DNA of 9,902 nucleotides from Thermodesulfovibrionales bacterium (GTDB lineage Bacteria > Nitrospirota > Thermodesulfovibrionia > Thermodesulfovibrionales > UBA1546), in NCBI GenBank assembly GCA_919901705.1, contig CAKKPR010000339.1, positions 1 through 9,902 on the forward strand, read 5' to 3'. Numbering within the stretch: the first letter of the stretch is position 1; each line of letters begins with the position of its first letter. Shown here piece by piece: positions 6,778-9,902 of the stretch. The notes under the pieces are model-generated. The model did no database searches, was not told where the DNA came from, and saw nothing but the letters and a program-made list of their open reading frames with translations. Both the position numbers and the translations under genes were made by a program.

Positions 6778-7574
6778 TTTATTAACCCAAAAACTCTTGC
6801 AGCCCAATAGAGCACAGGTCCCGCAAATAGCACGCCATCAAGTTTATCCAGTATACCGCCATGCCCCGGAAATATGTTGCTTGAGTCTTTAACACCGGCC
6901 TCCCGTTTGAACATTGACTCCACCAGGTCCCCTATAATAGTTACTGCGCCGATAATTATTCCCAACCCGACAGCCGTAAATAAAGGCAAGGCTATTGAAC
7001 ATATAAATACAGTCTTAAGGATAACCGCACCTAAGGCACCGCCTGCTATGGAGCCAACAGCGCCTGCAACTGTCTTGTTGGGGCTTATCTCCTCATAAAG
7101 TTTCCTCCCGCCAATACCTTTGCCCATATAATATGCCAGACTGTCCGAGGCCCACACGCATCCGTAAAGGAATATTATCCATTCATATCCCTGATTCCTG
7201 AGGTATATCTGATAACCAAGGAGCCATGGGATATATATGATAGCAGTCACTGCAGTTGCTGTATCAAGCAGCGAGGATTCGGGGCTTCGTTTTAAAAAAA
7301 GTCTCATGCAGGCAATCACGATAAATAAGACTGCAACCAAATCAAAAGGCTGAAAGATGAACTGAGGGCTAAAGGCTAAAATCGTTACTGCCCCGAAAAC
7401 AAGGCCCGTATATTTCAAGGGGCCCTTAACCCTGTACATAGAATAAAATTCATTCTGTGCAACAGCAGCAACAGAAATAAGCAAAAAAAGAAAATACACT
7501 GCCGGCAGTTTTGTTATGTAGAAATAAGCAAGGGGCAGTACGATAAAAGCAATGGTCAGCCTTTTCAGGTGCAT
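6774..7574 (-). CDS. cdsA: Phosphatidate cytidylyltransferase (CDP-diglyceride synthase)
   Basis: Integral membrane enzyme that converts phosphatidic acid and CTP to CDP-diacylglycerol, the branch-point precursor of bacterial phospholipids. It has 266 residues, mostly hydrophobic, with about seven or eight membrane segments by eye. The conserved C-terminal half is clear: WASDSLAYYMGKGIGG at 141-156, then ISPNKTVAG at 163-171, and the CDP-diglyceride synthetase signature at about 220-246 (SMFKR, then KDSSNIFPGHGGILDKLD). The usual Asp-Arg pair of that signature is Asp243-Lys244 here, a conservative change; the acidic residues are intact. The gene starts one base after the uppS stop. Its TGA overlaps the dxr GTG in a GTGA junction, so expression is likely coupled to both neighbours. 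Confidence 0.95.
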   Translation of the reverse strand: MHLKRLTIAFIVLPLAYFYITKLPAVYFLFLLISVAAVAQNEFYSMYRVKGPLKYTGLVFGAVTILAFSPQFIFQPFDLVAVLFIVIACMRLFLKRSPESSLLDTATAVTAIIYIPWLLGYQIYLRNQGYEWIIFLYGCVWASDSLAYYMGKGIGGRKLYEEISPNKTVAGAVGSIAGGALGAVILKTVFICSIALPLFTAVGLGIIIGAVTIIGDLVESMFKREAGVKDSSNIFPGHGGILDKLDGVLFAGPVLYWAARVFGLIK

Positions 7575-7575
7575 A

Positions 7576-8292
7576 TCAGGGCTTTGCCCTCAGAGGCACA
7601 GCGCCGAACCTTCTCTCCCGCATCTGGTAGTCATGAAGCGCTTCGTAAAATTCATCCTTTGTAAAATCAGGCCAAAGCGTATCCGCAAAATAAAATTCAG
7701 AGTAGGCGCCCTGCCAAAGCAGGAAATTGCTTATGCGCCTTTCCCCGCTTGTCCTTATTATAAGGTCGGGCGAGGGAAGGCCGGCCGTATCGAGAAAGGA
7801 ATCAAAAGAATCCTCTGTAATCTTGTCGGGGTCAATACCGGATGAAATAAGTTTTTTCACTGCCCTGATAATCTCATTCCTTCCCCCGTAACTCAGGGCT
7901 GAAATCAATGTCATGCCGGTATTGCCTGCTGTCCTCGCCTCTGTCTCGGTTATAAGCGCCTGTATGTTATCAGGAAGCCTCCAGGTCTCGCCTATTGTCC
8001 TGAAGACAATCCCTTTTTCCATAAATTCATTAAATTCATTTCTAAGATATATCTCAAGAAGTTTCATCAAGGTTGCAACTTCGCCTTTAGGTCTCTGCCA
8101 GTTTTCTATGGAAAAGACATATAAGGTTAAGGTTTTTATCCCAACTTCCATTGCAGCGGCAATTATCTCCCTTGCCCTTTCCGAGCCTCTCCTGTGCCCT
8201 TCAATCCTGGGAAGACCGCGTAATTCCGCCCACCTTCCATTCCCATCCATTATTATCCCCACATGCGCCGGGATTTTCTCAGATAATAACAC
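7576..8292 (-). CDS. uppS: Isoprenyl transferase (undecaprenyl diphosphate synthase)
   Basis: Cis-prenyltransferase that extends farnesyl diphosphate with isopentenyl diphosphate to the C55 carrier lipid for peptidoglycan and O-antigen. At 238 residues it is close to the usual family length. The family motifs appear in order: MDGNGRW at 15-21 with catalytic Asp16, GHRRG at 32-36, FSIENWQRP at 60-68 (FSTENW class), SYGGRNE at 134-140, and the RTSGERRISNFLLWQ block at 180-194 for isopentenyl diphosphate and magnesium binding. RRFGAV lies near the C-terminus. The start is GTG, chosen for the strong ribosome-binding site six bases upstream. The stop is one base from the cdsA ATG (TGA-T-ATG), so the two are probably coupled. 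Its substrates come from the pathway that the nearby dxr gene feeds. No anomaly seen. Confidence 0.95.
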   Translation of the reverse strand: MLLSEKIPAHVGIIMDGNGRWAELRGLPRIEGHRRGSERAREIIAAAMEVGIKTLTLYVFSIENWQRPKGEVATLMKLLEIYLRNEFNEFMEKGIVFRTIGETWRLPDNIQALITETEARTAGNTGMTLISALSYGGRNEIIRAVKKLISSGIDPDKITEDSFDSFLDTAGLPSPDLIIRTSGERRISNFLLWQGAYSEFYFADTLWPDFTKDEFYEALHDYQMRERRFGAVPLRAKP

Positions 8293-8306
8293 CGTTATCT
8301 CCCCTT
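8293..8306 (-). promoter_or_regulatory. Ribosome binding site of uppS, within the end of the upstream gene
   Basis: On the minus strand AAGGGGAG (8306-8299) precedes the GTG at 8292-8290 by six bases. It is the clearest Shine-Dalgarno sequence I noted in the window, and it supports the non-ATG start of uppS. It overlaps the final Lys-Gly-Arg-stop codons of the FG-GAP gene, so ribosomes ending that gene are placed at the uppS start, which suggests translational coupling. Confidence 0.7.
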
Positions 8307-9902
8307 AAGCGAATATATGTAAAGCACGCTGCCTAGCGGATTTTCTCCCTTAAAAATATTTTGCAGTTTTATCCCGAATGACGGCCTGTCAAGCAAAATA
8401 AGCCTGTCGCCTTCAAGCGAATAATCAAGCAAAGTTCCAGGTATATTCTCTATAACAGTCCTTTCTTCCATGGAAACCCCGGTCCACCACAGGCTCCTGA
8501 CCTGAGAATTGCTGTATCCCATCCCCTTCGCCATACCGACAAACGGAAGCCTCTTTATAACAAAGACCTCCCTGTTTTGCAGGGAAAGCCTGTCCTTTAC
8601 AGACCATTCTCCCTTCATATCTGCCATAACAGTAGGCGCCGGCTTCCTGAATGTTGTGAGAAAACCTCCGTAATCCTCCTTGCTTTGCCATATCTTCTTT
8701 CCGCCATCATAAAGGCTAAGGTATCCTGCATCATCATAGGCAAGGATTAACCTTCTGCCGTCGGACTCATTTATGTAGACAAAATCGTAAATATTAACAT
8801 CGTTTGGAAGGCTTATATTACCGCCTTTCTTATATCCATCTTTCCATATAATCGTAAAGACAGGTCCCCTGTATCCTTCTCCTGCAGTATATGCCTGTGC
8901 AACAAGTTCGCTCCCTATACGCCTCAAAAAGACATTACCCTCCCATAGCACAGAAAACTTATCATTTTTCATTTCATATATGCGCGAGATAATCTTTTCA
9001 TCCTTCATCACTGTGATCATGACCTCGTGCCTGCCGTCTCCATTTATATCCATAACATCGAGCCAGAGATGGTCATCCATTGCAGCGCCCTTAATCTCAT
9101 AGCGGCGGCTGACTTCACCGCCTGGCATATAAAAACGCACATCCTTGCCTGTGCTCAGCAATATTTCTGCCTTTCCGTCGCCATCAACATCGCCGGATGC
9201 AATTAATCTCACCCCAAAAGGCAGATCAACATAAAGCCAGGTGTCAACTTTTTGAGGGCCAAAAAATTCTTCGCCAAACTTAAATTCCTTCATAAGTGCA
9301 AAGGCAACCTTAGTCTCGCTCTCTGCGAATCCCCCCTCGCCCCCCTTTGTTAAAGGGGGAATGGGGGGATTATCAACCCAGAACAGTCTCTGTCCGAGCA
9401 GAATATCTCCTCCTGCACCTTTCGCCGAGAGGATAAGCACAACATCTGCATTCAGCTTCTTTGCCTCTGCAAGGACCTCCTCATCGCTGTCGGTCTCAAG
9501 CGCTGTATCAATAAGTTCAAATCTTCCCGTCTCCTTCAACAGCCTGTAATACGAATCTGCAAGGCTCCAGTCAACATTCCTGCGATGATAAAAAAGCATC
9601 CGAACACCTGTCTCTGAAACCCTTATCCTGTCGGACTCTTTAACATCACCTTTGAGGATAACAATAGCTGATGTATCAGGGCCGACATCTCTTACTTCAG
9701 CCTTCCCTATCACTGCTTCCAGCAGCCCTATAGGTTCTTTAGTAACCGGATGCAGGAATGGAGTCCCTTCCCTGAAGACAGTAAAGCGCATCCCTTTTTT
9801 TACATCTGCCTTAATACCAATGTCAGCTATGGCGCCTTCATTGCTTATTGACTTGATCCTGCCCTTTAAAGGTTTAAAATATAAAAGGACATCATCCCGC
9901 AT
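8295..9902 (-). CDS. FG-GAP/VCBS repeat protein with FlgT-like N-terminal region (probably 5'-partial)
   Basis: The reading frame is open to the window edge, where an ATG happens to sit. No signal peptide is visible, so the true start probably lies outside; 535 residues are seen. Residues 10-95 (KGRI, a GxxxDIG-like turn, KKGMRFTVFREG, IGKAEV) resemble the beta-rich C-terminal domain of FlgT-type proteins. Residues 112-160 (YYRLLKETGRFELIDT, then LNADVVLILSA) resemble the TolB/CsgG-like fold of periplasmic proteins. Two calcium-binding FG-GAP units follow: DVDGDGKAE at 238-246 and DINGDGRHE at 285-293, with further beta-propeller-like sequence to the C-terminus. Residues 178-191 (NPPIPPLTKGGEGG) are encoded by a palindromic repeat and look foreign. 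The family points to an exported or periplasmic beta-propeller protein of unknown function. The uppS gene follows after 2 nt, and the uppS ribosome-binding site lies in the last codons of this gene. Confidence 0.75.
   Translation of the reverse strand: MRDDVLLYFKPLKGRIKSISNEGAIADIGIKADVKKGMRFTVFREGTPFLHPVTKEPIGLLEAVIGKAEVRDVGPDTSAIVILKGDVKESDRIRVSETGVRMLFYHRRNVDWSLADSYYRLLKETGRFELIDTALETDSDEEVLAEAKKLNADVVLILSAKGAGGDILLGQRLFWVDNPPIPPLTKGGEGGFAESETKVAFALMKEFKFGEEFFGPQKVDTWLYVDLPFGVRLIASGDVDGDGKAEILLSTGKDVRFYMPGGEVSRRYEIKGAAMDDHLWLDVMDINGDGRHEVMITVMKDEKIISRIYEMKNDKFSVLWEGNVFLRRIGSELVAQAYTAGEGYRGPVFTIIWKDGYKKGGNISLPNDVNIYDFVYINESDGRRLILAYDDAGYLSLYDGGKKIWQSKEDYGGFLTTFRKPAPTVMADMKGEWSVKDRLSLQNREVFVIKRLPFVGMAKGMGYSNSQVRSLWWTGVSMEERTVIENIPGTLLDYSLEGDRLILLDRPSFGIKLQNIFKGENPLGSVLYIYSLKGR
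9328..9371. repeat. Family A palindromic repeat inside the FG-GAP gene
   Basis: A nested palindrome of 44 bases. The outer arms AATCCCCCC (9328-9336) and GGGGGGATT (9363-9371) are perfect inverted repeats. The inner stem is CCCCCTTT (9341-9348), loop GTT, AAAGGGGG (9352-9359). On the gene strand it is read as NPPIPPLTKGGEGG. It is the most complete copy and shows the probable full extent of the element. Confidence 0.82.

Noticed and set aside
6778..6807. Ten-codon upstream extension of dxr from an ATG at 6807
   Set aside because: The extension overlaps the cdsA end by 34 bases and adds residues absent from the Dxr family; the GTG at 6777 gives a typical N-terminus and a GTGA junction.
8425..8691. 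Minus-strand open frame of 88 codons inside the FG-GAP gene
   Set aside because: It is out of frame with a longer gene that covers the whole segment and has recognisable domains; treated as a shadow frame.

Overview
The window is one head-to-tail run of eight genes, all on the minus strand, so it reads from right to left. In transcription order they are: a secreted-type FG-GAP repeat protein (probably cut by the right edge), uppS, cdsA, dxr, rseP, a Nudix hydrolase, rfaE2 and mfd. Junctions from the first gene through rseP are extremely tight: 2 nt, 1 nt, a 4-nt GTGA overlap and a 4-nt ATGA overlap. The Nudix gene follows after 42 nt. A 172-nt gap precedes rfaE2, and mfd follows rfaE2 almost directly. 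This looks like one operon with a possible internal break in the 172-nt gap. There is no gene-free stretch longer than 300 bases, and no RNA gene, CRISPR array or transposase.

The genes centre on envelope building. Dxr commits carbon to the MEP isoprenoid pathway, UppS makes the C55 undecaprenyl carrier from those isoprenoids, CdsA makes CDP-diacylglycerol for phospholipids, and RseP is the site-2 intramembrane protease. RfaE2 makes ADP-heptose for the LPS inner core, which implies a Gram-negative (diderm) bacterium. Mfd (transcription-coupled repair) and the Nudix enzyme (nucleotide clean-up) are housekeeping passengers. The uppS-cdsA-dxr-rseP order is widespread. Codon use and the style of the interspersed repeats suggest Nitrospirota or a deltaproteobacterial-type lineage, but that is a guess.

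The unusual feature is two families of short palindromic repeats, many of them inside coding sequence without breaking the frame. Family A (five copies) is built on a C-run/TT...AA/G-run hairpin. It lies inside the FG-GAP gene, inside mfd, across the stop codons of mfd and the Nudix gene, and in the Nudix-rfaE2 gap. Family B (three copies) is built on a YCCGC-6 nt-GCGGR hairpin with a covarying stem base pair. It lies as a 39-bp tandem pair inside mfd and once, in the opposite orientation relative to the gene, inside dxr. The two facing A copies between the Nudix gene and rfaE2 can pair into a stem of about 28 base pairs that contains the Nudix stop codon. This resembles the protein-invading palindromic elements known from Rickettsia, and it is the best lead in the window.
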